Below are positions 53,237-62,070 of a stretch of 64,000 nt of DNA, one piece after another. Every line of letters starts with the position of its first letter. The stretch's first letter is position 1. Made by a program: the position numbers and the translations under genes. Source of the stretch: Cyanobacteria bacterium FACHB-471. Its GTDB lineage: Bacteria > Cyanobacteriota > Cyanobacteriia > Elainellales > Elainellaceae. The notes beneath the pieces were generated by a model that saw nothing but the letters and a program-made list of their open reading frames with translations, had not been told where the DNA came from and did not search any database. The stretch lies in NCBI GenBank assembly GCA_014695345.1, contig JACJOC010000077.1:310001-374000 (forward strand), read 5' to 3'.

Positions 53237-53926
53237 ATGACAGCTCATATCCTAGTAGTTGAAGATGAAATTAACCTGGCGCGATTCATCGAGCTAGAAC
53301 TGAGCTACGAAGGCTACCGCATCACCGTGGCTCATGACGGTTTAACTGGATTGACCAAAGCGCGAGATATTGGGCCTGATTTGATCATCCTCGACTGGAT
53401 GCTGCCTGGACTGAGCGGTCTAGAAATTTGTCGGCGGATTCGGGCAACGGGCGGCAGAGCGCCCGTGATTATCCTCACTGCCAAGGATGAGATTAACGAT
53501 CGCGTTGCAGGCTTAGATGCTGGAGCCGATGACTATGTGGTGAAGCCGTTTAGCATTGAAGAACTGTTGGCTCGGGTGAGAGCATTTTTACGCCGCAGTC
53601 AGGATACGGAGGCAGACGTGCTGAGCTTTACAGATTTGCTGCTCAATCGTCAAACCCGAGAAGTGTTTCGTGGCGATCGCCTGATCGAGCTAACCGCCAA
53701 AGAATTTGACCTGCTGGAATATCTGCTAGCTCACTCGCGCCAGGTGATTACGCGCGATCGCATTCTAGAAAAAGTTTGGGGTTATGACTTTATGGGCGAC
53801 TCCAACATTATTGAAGTCTACATCCGCTACCTGCGTCTCAAACTGGAAGCCGATGGTGAAAAACGACTGATTCAAACTGTGCGCGGTGTAGGCTATGTAC
53901 TGCGCGAAACCGGATCGGGTGTATGA
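53237..53926 (+). CDS. OmpR-family response regulator
   Basis: 229 residues from ATG 53237. The receiver domain (1-120) has the phospho-acceptor Asp in [13 protein letters not shown] (about residue 51), acidic pair VVEDEIN at the start and Lys in DDYVVKPFS. The C-terminal winged helix includes [17 protein letters not shown] and [20 protein letters not shown]. It is a DNA-binding regulator, probably the output of the adjacent kinase. A five-codon minicistron upstream (ATG 53223) ends in TGA overlapping this start (ATGA), which could couple translation. Confidence 0.95.
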   Translation: MTAHILVVEDEINLARFIELELSYEGYRITVAHDGLTGLTKARDIGPDLIILDWMLPGLSGLEICRRIRATGGRAPVIILTAKDEINDRVAGLDAGADDYVVKPFSIEELLARVRAFLRRSQDTEADVLSFTDLLLNRQTREVFRGDRLIELTAKEFDLLEYLLAHSRQVITRDRILEKVWGYDFMGDSNIIEVYIRYLRLKLEADGEKRLIQTVRGVGYVLRETGSGV

Positions 53927-54059
53927 GTTTTGCCAGTCAGTTTTGCCAGCCAATTTATCTAAGTAAACCAGCTATGTTTCTGTCGATACATTCTCACCAA
54001 CCCTCTCTCTTTATTTTGATAAGCTGGGGTGGCTAATCCAGAGAAAACCCTTCTAAGTT

Positions 54060-54971
54060 ATGCACAGGTTACTATCAGGATCGCTGAGCGTTGATCATTT
54101 AACCGTTGAAATTGCCGAATTGCCAAAACCGCTACAGGGCTGCAAGCTGGTTCAACTTTCAGATTTGCACTACGATGGCTTGCGACTCTCTGAGCAACTA
54201 CTAGCAGAAGCGATCGCTGCCGCCAATGCCGTTCAACCTGATCTGATTGTGCTGACGGGTGACTATGTAACCGATGACCCAGCCCCAGCTCGTACCCTCG
54301 CCTCGCGTTTAAAGCAGCTCCGCAGCAGCGCTGGCACCTATGCGGTGTTGGGTAACCATGATATTTTTCCTGCGGGTTCGCAAACAGAAATTACTACCGC
54401 ATTTGTCGAAGCCGGAATTCAAGTTTTGTGGAATCAGATCGGCTATCCGTTTGGGTCAGAGTTACCGCTGGTCGGGCTTGCCGACTTGTGGTCGAGAGAA
54501 TTTGACCCTGCCCCTGTGATGAATCGGTTGGACCCAGCTACCCCTCGAATTGTTTTGTCTCACAATCCAGATAGCACCGTTCATCTCCAGCCTTGGCGAG
54601 TAGACCTCCAGCTTTCGGGACATACGCACGGCGGGCAGGTTGTCATTCCGGGGTTAGGGCCACTTCCCACTTGGTATCAAGCTGTGCGGCGACACGTCCC
54701 CAGACGACTGCGCCGCTGGATTCCGTACATGCGAGAAGATTGCTACAAAGTCGTGCGTCACTGGGAATGGGCCCAGGGCTTTCACCAAGTCGGCTCCAAT
54801 TATTTATATGTGAACCGGGGCTTAGGCACCTACCTACCTGGACGGCTGTTTTGTCGCCCAGAGGTGACCGTAATTACGCTTGCAGAAAAGGCGATCGCAC
54901 TGAATGAGCCAGATTCCAGTACAGCTAACAGACCGCTAAACTCGAAGGGAAGGCTTTCTCCTACTGCCTAA
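54060..54971 (+). CDS. metallophosphoesterase (YkuE-like)
   Basis: 303 residues from ATG 54060. Calcineurin-like motifs: DLHYDG, GDYVTDD, GNHDIF, and LSGHTHGGQ near residues 186-194, which hold the two metal ions. The N-terminal segment lacks a signal peptide. The family contains membrane-associated phosphohydrolases such as YkuE, whose substrates are mostly unknown. It follows the response regulator on the same strand by 133 bases; no clear operon. Confidence 0.88.
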   Translation: MHRLLSGSLSVDHLTVEIAELPKPLQGCKLVQLSDLHYDGLRLSEQLLAEAIAAANAVQPDLIVLTGDYVTDDPAPARTLASRLKQLRSSAGTYAVLGNHDIFPAGSQTEITTAFVEAGIQVLWNQIGYPFGSELPLVGLADLWSREFDPAPVMNRLDPATPRIVLSHNPDSTVHLQPWRVDLQLSGHTHGGQVVIPGLGPLPTWYQAVRRHVPRRLRRWIPYMREDCYKVVRHWEWAQGFHQVGSNYLYVNRGLGTYLPGRLFCRPEVTVITLAEKAIALNEPDSSTANRPLNSKGRLSPTA

Positions 54972-55013
54972 TTCCTAACCCAGTAAAGTCAACCCAGCTT
55001 CGGGATTAGCTTG

Positions 55014-55358
55014 ATGCAACCCACTTCTACAACACCCTCTTTATCGGTATCGCCGTCAACAGACTTGATTACGATTGGCTTTCACGCCCTCTCCGATCCG
55101 TTGCGGATGAAGGTGTTAGATTTGCTCCGAGAGCAAGAGCTTTGTGTTTGCGAACTGTGTGACTTCATTGGGGTCAGCCAGTCCAAACTGTCTTTTCACC
55201 TGAAGACGCTCAAAGAAGCTGCCCTCGTGCGAACCCGTCAGGAAGGGCGCTGGATTTACTACAGCCTCAACCTGCCGCAATTTGTGGTTTTAGAGCAGTA
55301 CTTGTCAGAATACCGCCGTTTTAGCCAAATTTTACCTGCCCGCTCCTGCGATCGCTAA
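55014..55358 (+). CDS. ArsR-family transcription regulator
   Basis: 114 residues from ATG 55014 (a TTG lies directly before). Winged helix-turn-helix with ELCVCELCDFIGVSQSKLSF, the position of the metal-binding alpha-3 site of ArsR/SmtB members, and FHLKTLKEAALVRTRQEGRW as the recognition part. The CVCELC sequence offers three Cys, which suggests metal or redox sensing (arsenite-like). No arsenic-resistance gene is adjacent, so the regulon is unknown. A hairpin at 55371-55396 follows. Confidence 0.88.
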   Translation: MQPTSTTPSLSVSPSTDLITIGFHALSDPLRMKVLDLLREQELCVCELCDFIGVSQSKLSFHLKTLKEAALVRTRQEGRWIYYSLNLPQFVVLEQYLSEYRRFSQILPARSCDR

Positions 55359-55370
55359 CCAGCAAAGGGA

Positions 55371-55396
55371 TAGGGGCGAACGGCTGTTCGCCCCTA
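55371..55396. terminator. hairpin between arsR-type gene and peroxiredoxin
   Basis: TAGGGGCGAAC pairs with GTTCGCCCCTA around a GGCT loop, located between the convergent ends of the regulator (55358) and peroxiredoxin (55426) genes. Confidence 0.75.
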
Positions 55397-55425
55397 CAGG
55401 CAGATTGGTCAAACTTAGCTCAAAC

Positions 55426-55863
55426 TTAGACTGCTAGCTCAGCCAAAATGTCAGTAGCGTGGCTGTCTGTTTTGACGGTGCTGTAGACCTTGGCAATTTT
55501 ACCGTCGCCACCAATGACATAGGTAACGCGCTTGGAATAGCCGCCGCCATCCACGTCATAGGCTTTCGTGATTGCGCCATCCACATCAGCTAAGAGCGGG
55601 AACGGAAGGCTATATTTTTCCGTGAACTTCTGGTGGGACGCTTCATCATCCATGCTCACCCCAAACACGGTAATGTCTTTGCCCTGGTAATCGGCGTAGT
55701 AGTCCCGGAAGCCACAGGCCTCTTTAGTGCAACCTGGCGTGTCGTCCTTGGGATAGAAATACAGAATGACGGTTTTGCCAGCGTAGTCGGAGAGTGAAAC
55801 CGTATTGCCGTTGGTGTCTTTGACGGTAAAGGCGGGAGCCGTTGTGCCAACTGATAAAGGCAT
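55426..55863 (-). CDS. thiol peroxidase of the BCP/PrxQ group
   Basis: 145 residues from ATG 55863; an earlier ATG at 55887 would add eight residues, but MPLSVGTTAPAF is the family start. The active-site segment is YFYPKDDTPGCTKEACGFRD: the peroxidatic Cys in PGCT and the resolving Cys five residues later (TKEAC) are both present, as in PrxQ. It reduces hydrogen peroxide and organic peroxides with thioredoxin. Cytoplasmic in this form; no signal peptide. Confidence 0.9.
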   Translation of the reverse strand: MPLSVGTTAPAFTVKDTNGNTVSLSDYAGKTVILYFYPKDDTPGCTKEACGFRDYYADYQGKDITVFGVSMDDEASHQKFTEKYSLPFPLLADVDGAITKAYDVDGGGYSKRVTYVIGGDGKIAKVYSTVKTDSHATDILAELAV

Positions 55864-56148
55864 GGGTTCTATTTCCTGCTTTTGCATTGTTCGTTACAGA
55901 TTGTAACTGCAATTTTGGTGTGGCGATCGCCCCTCTTGCGTAAAGATGTGCGACAACTGCTTGATATCAGCAGCCAATATTCTGTATTTTTGTAGTAACT
56001 GATACAGAATATTTTCTGTTTATATCAACTTAGCCACAGTTCTATTTCCGAAACGATCTTGAGGAATTGCTGACGGCGAGATGACTTTGAAGCACAAGGT
56101 CGCTTATTTTTCCTGATTGGCTTATTTTTCCTGATTGAGAGACACGAT

Positions 56149-56427
56149 ATGAAGTTAGACTTTTGCCCAGTAGAATACGACACCCAGTCCCGCTGGTGTA
56201 ATCTTCCCAAAATCGCCTGCGACTGGCAAACAGTTCCGCATCCAGAAGTTCCCCAGACCGAGTTTCAAGCCTCTACCTGGGTGCAGCTATTAGAACTTCC
56301 TAACCCCTTTAGCTTTGATGAGGCGCTTTTGCTTTGTCAGCAATCGGGCGATCGTTGGCTAGCTTGGGTTCCCGATCACGGCGAAGTCTTGCTGCATGAG
56401 AACCAGTTTTGCGCTACTTGGAACTGA
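56149..56427 (+). CDS. conserved cyanobacterial small protein
   Basis: 92 residues from ATG 56149. The central segment FSFDEALLLCQQSGDRWLAW, then VPDHGEVLLH, is a pattern I recall from short cyanobacterial hypothetical proteins. Trp-rich (six Trp) and acidic, no signal peptide or membrane segment. The gene is convergent with the guanidine transporter ATPase gene. Function unknown. Confidence 0.7.
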   Translation: MKLDFCPVEYDTQSRWCNLPKIACDWQTVPHPEVPQTEFQASTWVQLLELPNPFSFDEALLLCQQSGDRWLAWVPDHGEVLLHENQFCATWN

Positions 56428-56452
56428 TTGGAACCGATTGGAGCGGATAGGA

Positions 56453-57232
56453 CTATCCTCCTGCTACCATTGCCTCGACCGCTTCGCCGCGCAGCAGCCC
56501 CATGATTTCTTCCTTATAGTCCTGAAATTTGGGCTGGCGCTTGATGTGGTAGTCTCGCTGACTCGGCAAGTCCAGCACAACCTCACGCAAAATAGTGCCG
56601 GGGCGTGAAGTCAAAACGTAGATGCGTTGCGATAGAAAAACGGCCTCTTCAACATCGTGAGTAATCATGAAAATGCTGGTGCGGGTACGCTCCCACACTT
56701 GAAGCAAAAATTGCTGCATCGTTTCTTTGGTTTGCACGTCCAGCGCTCCAAAGGGTTCGTCCATCAGCAAAATTTTGGGCTGAGAGGCAAGAGCGCGGGC
56801 AATCGCCACCCGCTGCTTCATGCCGCCAGATAGCTCCTTGGGTAAGGCGTTAGCAAATTGCGATAGTCCTACCACGTCCAGATAATAGGACACGCGCTGT
56901 TTGCATTCCTTCTCAGACATGCCCTGCAACTTCAGCCCAAAGCCAACATTCTTGGCAACGGTCATCCAGGGATAAAGCGTGTAATTCTGAAATACCATGC
57001 CTCGATCTGCGCCTGGACCTGTCACCCGTACTCCGTCTACCCGCACCTCGCCCGCTGTTGGCGTTTCCAACCCAGCAATCAGACGCAGCAGGGTAGATTT
57101 ACCAGAACCCGACGCACCCACCGCGCAAACAAATTCGCCCTCCTCAATGTGCAAATTAATGTCTTTGAGGGCAACAATCGGACTATTTCGAGTCTTAAAC
57201 TGTTTGTGGAGTTGAGCAACTTCAAGGTACAT
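56453..57232 (-). CDS. ABC transporter ATPase of the guanidine import system
   Basis: 259 residues from ATG 57232. Walker A is VGASGSGKSTLLR, the ABC signature is ELSGGMKQRVAIARAL, Walker B is ILLMDEPFGALD. It belongs to the nitrate/sulfonate/taurine (SsuB/TauB-like) group. It ends the minus-strand set gdmH-hypA-hypB-substrate-binding protein-permease-ATPase. The order matches the sll1077-sll1082 set of Synechocystis, a guanidine-linked operon. The gap to the permease is 172 bases. Confidence 0.88.
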   Translation of the reverse strand: MYLEVAQLHKQFKTRNSPIVALKDINLHIEEGEFVCAVGASGSGKSTLLRLIAGLETPTAGEVRVDGVRVTGPGADRGMVFQNYTLYPWMTVAKNVGFGLKLQGMSEKECKQRVSYYLDVVGLSQFANALPKELSGGMKQRVAIARALASQPKILLMDEPFGALDVQTKETMQQFLLQVWERTRTSIFMITHDVEEAVFLSQRIYVLTSRPGTILREVVLDLPSQRDYHIKRQPKFQDYKEEIMGLLRGEAVEAMVAGG

Positions 57233-57404
57233 AGCTGTGAGTGAGGTAAGTGTGAGTAGCAGAAACCCGTTAGCAGTTAAAAATTAGAAGTTAGAAATTG
57301 AAGCAGATGTAGGGGTGCAGCATTCGGCAGATAGCCCTTCAAATAAACTAAGAATTCTCGCCCGAATGCTACGCCCTCATAGGGGAATAAGCTTTTCAAG
57401 CCTT

Positions 57405-58262
57405 TCACGTTGCCCAGCGTCCGGTGAGTTTTAATAGCAGCCGAAACAGCAAGTCGATTGCCAGACCAATCAAACCAATCACAATTAACCCAGCAAAAAT
57501 TTCATCCGTTCTCAGAAACCGCTGAGCAATACTAATTCGCTTGCCTAACCCTTCAGTTGCAGCAACGAGTTCTGCCACAATCACCAAGTTCCAGGATGAA
57601 GCCATGTTGACGCGATAGGCATCAATAATGCTGGGATAGATGTAGGGCAAAATTACCTGAAGTAAAACCTGTAAGCGTTTCCCTCCCAAGGTGTAAGTTG
57701 TTTCGATTAATTCTTTGGGAACAAACTTAACGGCATCCATAATCATTAGCGTGTTGAAGAATAGGGTGCCGATGAAAATCAACAGAATTTTGGGAACTTC
57801 GCCCAAACCAAAATAAAGAATTAGGAGGGGAATAAAGGCAGGGGCTGGCATATAGCGAATGATGCCAATGATGGGTTCCAGAAGCGATCGCCAACTCGCA
57901 AACGAACCCATTAATACACCCAAAGGGACAGCAATAATCGCTGCTAAAAAGAAACCGCTAAAGACCCGAAACATGCTGTAGGCGATGTCTGTGGGCAGTA
58001 TTCCCTCCGTCCAAAGGCGTTGCAGTGCTGCTAGAGTTCGTAATGGAGTTGGCAGAAAGATTGCATACACTTCATAGTTTGCAGCGATGTATTCAGAAAC
58101 CATCCACCAAAGGGCGATCGGTACAGTGATCGACAAAACGATCAGCGTCCAGGACAAGTTCTTAGGAATATCTTCCGCAATTCGCCAAAACACAGTAGGC
58201 GGCAACATTCTGGGCGCATCAGAAACATTTTCGTTCCCTATAAACTCGCTAGATTGGCTCAT
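57405..58262 (-). CDS. ABC transporter permease of the guanidine import system
   Basis: 285 residues from ATG 58262. Six hydrophobic segments in the BPD_transp_1 style; the EAA-type loop is around ELIETTYTLGGKRLQVLLQV (about 188-207). The family is the nitrate/taurine/sulfonate permease type, and the transported compound is inferred from the neighbouring guanidine hydrolase and riboswitch. Between the substrate-binding-protein gene (136 bases) and the ATPase gene. Confidence 0.9.
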   Translation of the reverse strand: MSQSSEFIGNENVSDAPRMLPPTVFWRIAEDIPKNLSWTLIVLSITVPIALWWMVSEYIAANYEVYAIFLPTPLRTLAALQRLWTEGILPTDIAYSMFRVFSGFFLAAIIAVPLGVLMGSFASWRSLLEPIIGIIRYMPAPAFIPLLILYFGLGEVPKILLIFIGTLFFNTLMIMDAVKFVPKELIETTYTLGGKRLQVLLQVILPYIYPSIIDAYRVNMASSWNLVIVAELVAATEGLGKRISIAQRFLRTDEIFAGLIVIGLIGLAIDLLFRLLLKLTGRWAT

Positions 58263-58398
58263 TTGCTTTGCCTCAAAACTGCCTTAAATTGCCTGTGCTT
58301 TTGCAAGCAACATGACCTACCTAAACCATCAAATGACGGGTAGGAGGTAAGAGGTTGCCTAAACCCAATTCCTACCTGCTACCTAACCTTCCAATTCT

Positions 58399-59436
58399 TT
58401 ATCCCTTCCCTGCCTGTTCTGCGTAAGCTTTGATAAACCGATCGTCAAAGATGTTACTCACGTCAGGAGCTTCTTGAACCAACTCGCTTTCTACCAGGAA
58501 TTGGCTAATTTGTTCAGCAGCATAGGGCAAAGAAGACATATCTGAACCTGCTTCAAAAGCCTTGAGGTTGTCCTCAATACTGAAGATGGTTGTGCCCTGG
58601 TCGTATTCTTTGTACTCATCAACAGTCACGCCTGCCCGCTTCGACATGGTGTCGAATGCCTTGTCCTGATTTCCTTCGATGAATTCCAGCGTGGCAAACC
58701 AGGTATTGACTAGAGCCTGAACGTCTTCAGGACGCTCATCAATCATTTGACGGGTCACAACTAGGTGATCGGGAATTGAACCTGGATAATCTGCTGAAGT
58801 AAACAGTGGTTTGCTTCCCGGACGTTCTAGAGCCTGAGTGGTGAATGGGGCAAACACTCCAACTGCGTCTAACTGACCTGCCGCAAAAGCCGCCGCTGCT
58901 GCCCCAGTCTCTAAAGGCTGAAAATCGATATCAGCCTGAGTCATTCCCGCCTCTTGCAAGCCTAACAACAGCAGGAAATGGTCAACCGTGCCCTCTTCTG
59001 CTGCAACTCGTTTGCCCCGCAGATCCTCAACAGAGTTAATTTCCTCGCTGGCAATAATCATGTCGTTGCCAGTCGAGTTGTCGTTGACTAGAACAATCAC
59101 CTGATCTGAGCCAGCAGCCACGGAGCTAATCGTGTCATTGAGCGTTTGAGTATTTGCGTCAAGCTGTCCAGAGGCCAGGGCATTAATTGAATCGAGATAG
59201 CCATCAAACCATGTCAGTTCAACGTTGACATTGTTTTGCTCAAACAAGCCTTCCTCGTCAGCCACCTGCCAAGGAATCCAACCGGGCCAAGCGCTGAAGC
59301 CCATAACGACAGGCTCGGCAGCAGTATCCGTACCAGGGGTTGCAGAATCCGTGCCAGGATTGGGTGCACAGCTTACTACAACGACTAAACCAAACAGAAA
59401 AGCAACTCCCCAAGATAACAGCTTGCGAATTCTCAA
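58399..59436 (-). CDS. substrate-binding lipoprotein of the guanidine import system
   Basis: 345 residues from ATG 59436. A lipobox (VVVVSCAPN, Cys about 23) anchors it. The fold is of the NMT1/THI5 or SsuA/TauA type: GFSAWPGWIPWQVADEEGLF near 46-65, VELTWFDGYLDSINALASGQ and GSKPLFTSADYPGSIPDHLV. It should bind the cationic substrate outside the cytoplasmic membrane for the permease and ATPase. A 202-base gap with a palindromic repeat (copy D) separates it from hypB. Confidence 0.9.
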   Translation of the reverse strand: MRIRKLLSWGVAFLFGLVVVVSCAPNPGTDSATPGTDTAAEPVVMGFSAWPGWIPWQVADEEGLFEQNNVNVELTWFDGYLDSINALASGQLDANTQTLNDTISSVAAGSDQVIVLVNDNSTGNDMIIASEEINSVEDLRGKRVAAEEGTVDHFLLLLGLQEAGMTQADIDFQPLETGAAAAAFAAGQLDAVGVFAPFTTQALERPGSKPLFTSADYPGSIPDHLVVTRQMIDERPEDVQALVNTWFATLEFIEGNQDKAFDTMSKRAGVTVDEYKEYDQGTTIFSIEDNLKAFEAGSDMSSLPYAAEQISQFLVESELVQEAPDVSNIFDDRFIKAYAEQAGKG

Positions 59437-59553
59437 TTCAGGCTCCTTTAGAACAGGTTGGTTAGTGAATGAATAGCGATAACTTTGCTGATAGCTCTAA
59501 TAAACTTGAACTATTTTCAGTTGGAGATTCACCCAATGTAGATTCACCAAACT

Positions 59554-59641
59554 GTAGGCTGGGTAGAGTTTAAGAAACCCAACAGTCTTTGAATCAAGCA
59601 AGGATTTAGATCTGTTGGGTTTCTTGCTTCAACCCAACCTA
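59554..59641. repeat. dispersed palindromic element, copy D
   Basis: GTAGGCTGGGTAGAG...AACCCAAC ... GTTGGGTT...AACCCAACCTA. The right end overlaps the hypB stop codon (TAG on the minus strand, 59641-59639), so the element abuts or supplies the end of hypB. Confidence 0.75.
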
Positions 59642-60349
59642 TACAGGTGTCAAGTTTTGCGTTTTAGAAGTCGTTTGAGCCGAAGGAACTTGTGACTGTA
59701 GCCAGTCAAACCAAATGGCTAATCCTTCTCCGGTTTTTGCAGAAACGGGAATAATTGTTGCATTTGGATTCATCTGACGGACGTTGGAAATGATTCGGTC
59801 TATGTCAATCTCTAAATAAGGGGCTAAGTCCATTTTGGTAATGAGTAAGCAATCTGCTTCTTGAAACATCACCGGATATTTCAGCGGTTTGTCTTCTCCT
59901 TCAGTAATGCTTAAAAGGGCAACCTTGGCATGTTCTCCGACTTCAAATTCAGCAGGACAAACCAGGTTTCCAACATTTTCAACTAACACCAAATCAAAAT
60001 CAGAAGGGTTGTATTGATGCTCTAGCTGATGCAGTCCACCCGCTACCATTTTGGAATCCAGATGGCAGGAACGTCCAGTGTTGATTGCGATCACAGGAAC
60101 GTTATATTGGCGCAGGCGATCGGCATCTAATTCTGTTGTCATATCGCCTTCAATTACGGCGATTTTTAGCTTTTGGTTTAAAGCTGACAGGGTTTTTTCT
60201 AGTAGCACGGTTTTACCTGCACCGGGACTGCTCATGATGTTGAGGCAGGTGATTCCCCATGCGTCAAAGTGAGCACGATTGTGGTCGGCTCCTTCCTGGT
60301 TTGCGTGGAGCAGATTAATTCCCAGGGCAGCGTCAAAGGTTTGATGCAT
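59639..60349 (-). CDS. hypB: Ni-chaperone GTPase HypB of the guanidine hydrolase set
   Basis: 236 residues from ATG 60349; the frame extends to 60388, but the MHQTF start fits the family and overlaps the hypA end by 17 bases. G1 is [12 protein letters not shown], Walker [13 protein letters not shown] with the metal-site Cys, NKMD-like [11 protein letters not shown] (G4). No His-rich nickel-store stretch at the N-terminus. HypB with HypA loads nickel; here, next to gdmH, it should mature the guanidine hydrolase, not a hydrogenase, and no hydrogenase gene is in the window. Confidence 0.93.
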   Translation of the reverse strand: MHQTFDAALGINLLHANQEGADHNRAHFDAWGITCLNIMSSPGAGKTVLLEKTLSALNQKLKIAVIEGDMTTELDADRLRQYNVPVIAINTGRSCHLDSKMVAGGLHQLEHQYNPSDFDLVLVENVGNLVCPAEFEVGEHAKVALLSITEGEDKPLKYPVMFQEADCLLITKMDLAPYLEIDIDRIISNVRQMNPNATIIPVSAKTGEGLAIWFDWLQSQVPSAQTTSKTQNLTPV

Positions 60350-60713
60350 AACTTTCCGCAGAGTCAGAACAGTATTCGATTCGGTCAATTTTTAGCTCTC
60401 GCCCTGAGCGAATGTCTTCCAGGGGCGATCGACATTCAGAGCAAGCATATTGAACGCCGATTTCAGGGCGATATTCCTGCTGGCAATGGTGACAAAAGGC
60501 AATCAAGGGCGTTTCTTGAATGACCAGTTTGGCGGCTTCTAGAAACGTGTTTCGGGTTTGCACTTCAAAGGCAAACTGCAAGCTAACAGGTTCCACACAG
60601 GTAAACTGACCGACAGTAAGATGCACATGAGAAATTTGGGGGCGTTCTGGCTGCGCTTCCCACCAATCTCGCACTGTTAAAATCAGTGCCTTTGTCATAT
60701 CCGTTTCATGCAT
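60333..60713 (-). CDS. hypA: Ni-chaperone HypA of the guanidine hydrolase set
   Basis: 126 residues from ATG 60713. The first two residues Met-His (with Glu3) carry the Ni-binding His of the family, and the zinc site is CHHC (about 74-77) and CSEC (about 91-94). It transfers nickel with HypB. It lies 39 bases after gdmH and its stop overlaps the hypB start. The C-terminal 30 residues are a longer tail than in E. coli HypA. Confidence 0.93.
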   Translation of the reverse strand: MHETDMTKALILTVRDWWEAQPERPQISHVHLTVGQFTCVEPVSLQFAFEVQTRNTFLEAAKLVIQETPLIAFCHHCQQEYRPEIGVQYACSECRSPLEDIRSGRELKIDRIEYCSDSAESYASNL

Positions 60714-60752
60714 AGCAAAAAGTCCAAAATTTGCCTCTCGTTCTCCATTCCT

Positions 60753-61952
60753 CTAGCTCCACTCAACAAGTTCGGGTTGAGCTTCGGGATGAATGTAGGC
60801 AGGTTTTTGCGATCGCGGCAGTTGTCCTGACAGCACCAGATGCGCCATCGTGTCGCAGATGACCCGTGTTGCCATTAATGAAGTAATATCGCTGATGTCG
60901 TAGGGAGGTGAGACTTCAACCACTTCCAGCCCACAAACTGGAGCTTTTTCGACAATCTTGCCAAGCAGGTAGAGTGCTTCGCGGGGCATCAGTCCACCGG
61001 GCTCTGGCCAACCTGTGCCAGGGACAAAGCCTGCGTCAATGCAGTCAATGTCGAAGCTGATATAGACGCAATCGGTGCCATCTAGGGCGCGTTCTAGAGC
61101 AAAGTCAACCGCAGCATCCAAGCCCCGTTCAACGATGTCAGTAACGGTGAGGATGTTAGTGGCGCGATCGCGACATACTTTCACACCCTGACGCGGTACC
61201 TGCCAACCGCCGATACCAAGCTGCACCAGATTTTTGGCAGGAGCATTTTTCATATTGGTGGCGTGAAACCAGGGGCAGGTGTGCATCCGCTCGTCTAAGT
61301 CGGTTTCCTGAGTATCCACGTGGCGATCGAAGTGAATGATCCCTACTTTTTTGTCACCTAGATGCCGACAAACCCCGCGTACAGTCGGAAAGCCAATCGA
61401 GTGGTCTCCACCCAGAATGATTGGAAATGCACCAGAACTGAAGACGTGAGCGACTCCTTTGGAAATTTGGTCAAACGACTTCTCGTTATTGGCTGGAATG
61501 GTAAAAATATCGCCAACATCGCAAAGCGTAATTTGTTCGCGTAGGTCGATGCCTAGCTCAAAGTTGTAGGGAGTGTAAAGCGCAGAAATGCGGCGAATTC
61601 CCTGTGGTCCAAAGCGGGTGCCAGGACGGTAAGTCGTGCCCGAATCGTGCGGCACACCGATGATCGCCACATCATATTCCCCGACCTTTCGTACGTCTTC
61701 TACGTAGGGCGCTTTCAGAAAGGTATTGATACCTGCATAGTGAGGCAGTTCGCCGCGAGAAAAGGTGGGAATGGAGCGATCGCGAATGCTTTCAGCCGCT
61801 TCTAGCCCAAACTCTAGCCCTCTAGCGACTTCTTGCTGCCACCCAGTCATGGGCAAATGAGTTTCCCGTTCTAGAGCATATTGAGCCTCTGTTTGAGGTT
61901 GATGTCCGTTAGATGGATTTTGAAAGAGAGGATCATCAGTCATGTAAGTCAC
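60753..61952 (-). CDS. gdmH: Ni-dependent guanidine hydrolase (arginase/agmatinase fold)
   Basis: 399 residues from ATG 61952 (ATG 61943 also possible). The ureohydrolase metal ligands are seen: GGDHS (His), IHFDRHVDT (Asp-His-Asp) and SFDIDCIDAGF (Asp-Asp). In agmatinases the second motif is usually DAHxD; the DRHVD form together with HypA/HypB and a guanidine-I riboswitch marks the cyanobacterial guanidine hydrolase group (Synechocystis Sll1077-type), often mislabelled speB. It cleaves guanidine to urea and ammonia. The N-terminal 60 residues extend past the short arginases. First gene of the operon; a riboswitch lies in its leader. Confidence 0.92.
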   Translation of the reverse strand: MTYMTDDPLFQNPSNGHQPQTEAQYALERETHLPMTGWQQEVARGLEFGLEAAESIRDRSIPTFSRGELPHYAGINTFLKAPYVEDVRKVGEYDVAIIGVPHDSGTTYRPGTRFGPQGIRRISALYTPYNFELGIDLREQITLCDVGDIFTIPANNEKSFDQISKGVAHVFSSGAFPIILGGDHSIGFPTVRGVCRHLGDKKVGIIHFDRHVDTQETDLDERMHTCPWFHATNMKNAPAKNLVQLGIGGWQVPRQGVKVCRDRATNILTVTDIVERGLDAAVDFALERALDGTDCVYISFDIDCIDAGFVPGTGWPEPGGLMPREALYLLGKIVEKAPVCGLEVVEVSPPYDISDITSLMATRVICDTMAHLVLSGQLPRSQKPAYIHPEAQPELVEWS

Positions 61953-62030
61953 CCAGAAATCGTTGAATTATGCTAATTCTTTGACTGACCTGGGAAACTC
62001 GCTTGAGTTCAATTGAACTGCAAAGCAAAG

Positions 62031-62070
62031 CCCAGGAGACAGTCTCAGCCATCAGACTGCTTCTCCCGGG
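62031..62070 (-). terminator. expression-platform terminator of the guanidine-I riboswitch
   Basis: On the minus strand CCCGGGAGA pairs with TCTCCTGGG (one G-U), closing an inner CAGTCT/AGACTG hairpin. A GCTTTGCTTTG tail follows. The first arm is also the conserved last segment of the aptamer, so aptamer folding and this hairpin exclude each other: guanidine should favour read-through. Confidence 0.75.

Noticed and set aside
59639-60713. hydrogenase maturation locus
   Set aside because: Only hypA and hypB are present, and both lie with guanidine hydrolase and its riboswitch; no hydrogenase genes are in the window.
60753-61952. agmatinase (speB)
   Set aside because: The metal motif DRHVD, nickel chaperones and guanidine-I riboswitch point to guanidine hydrolase.
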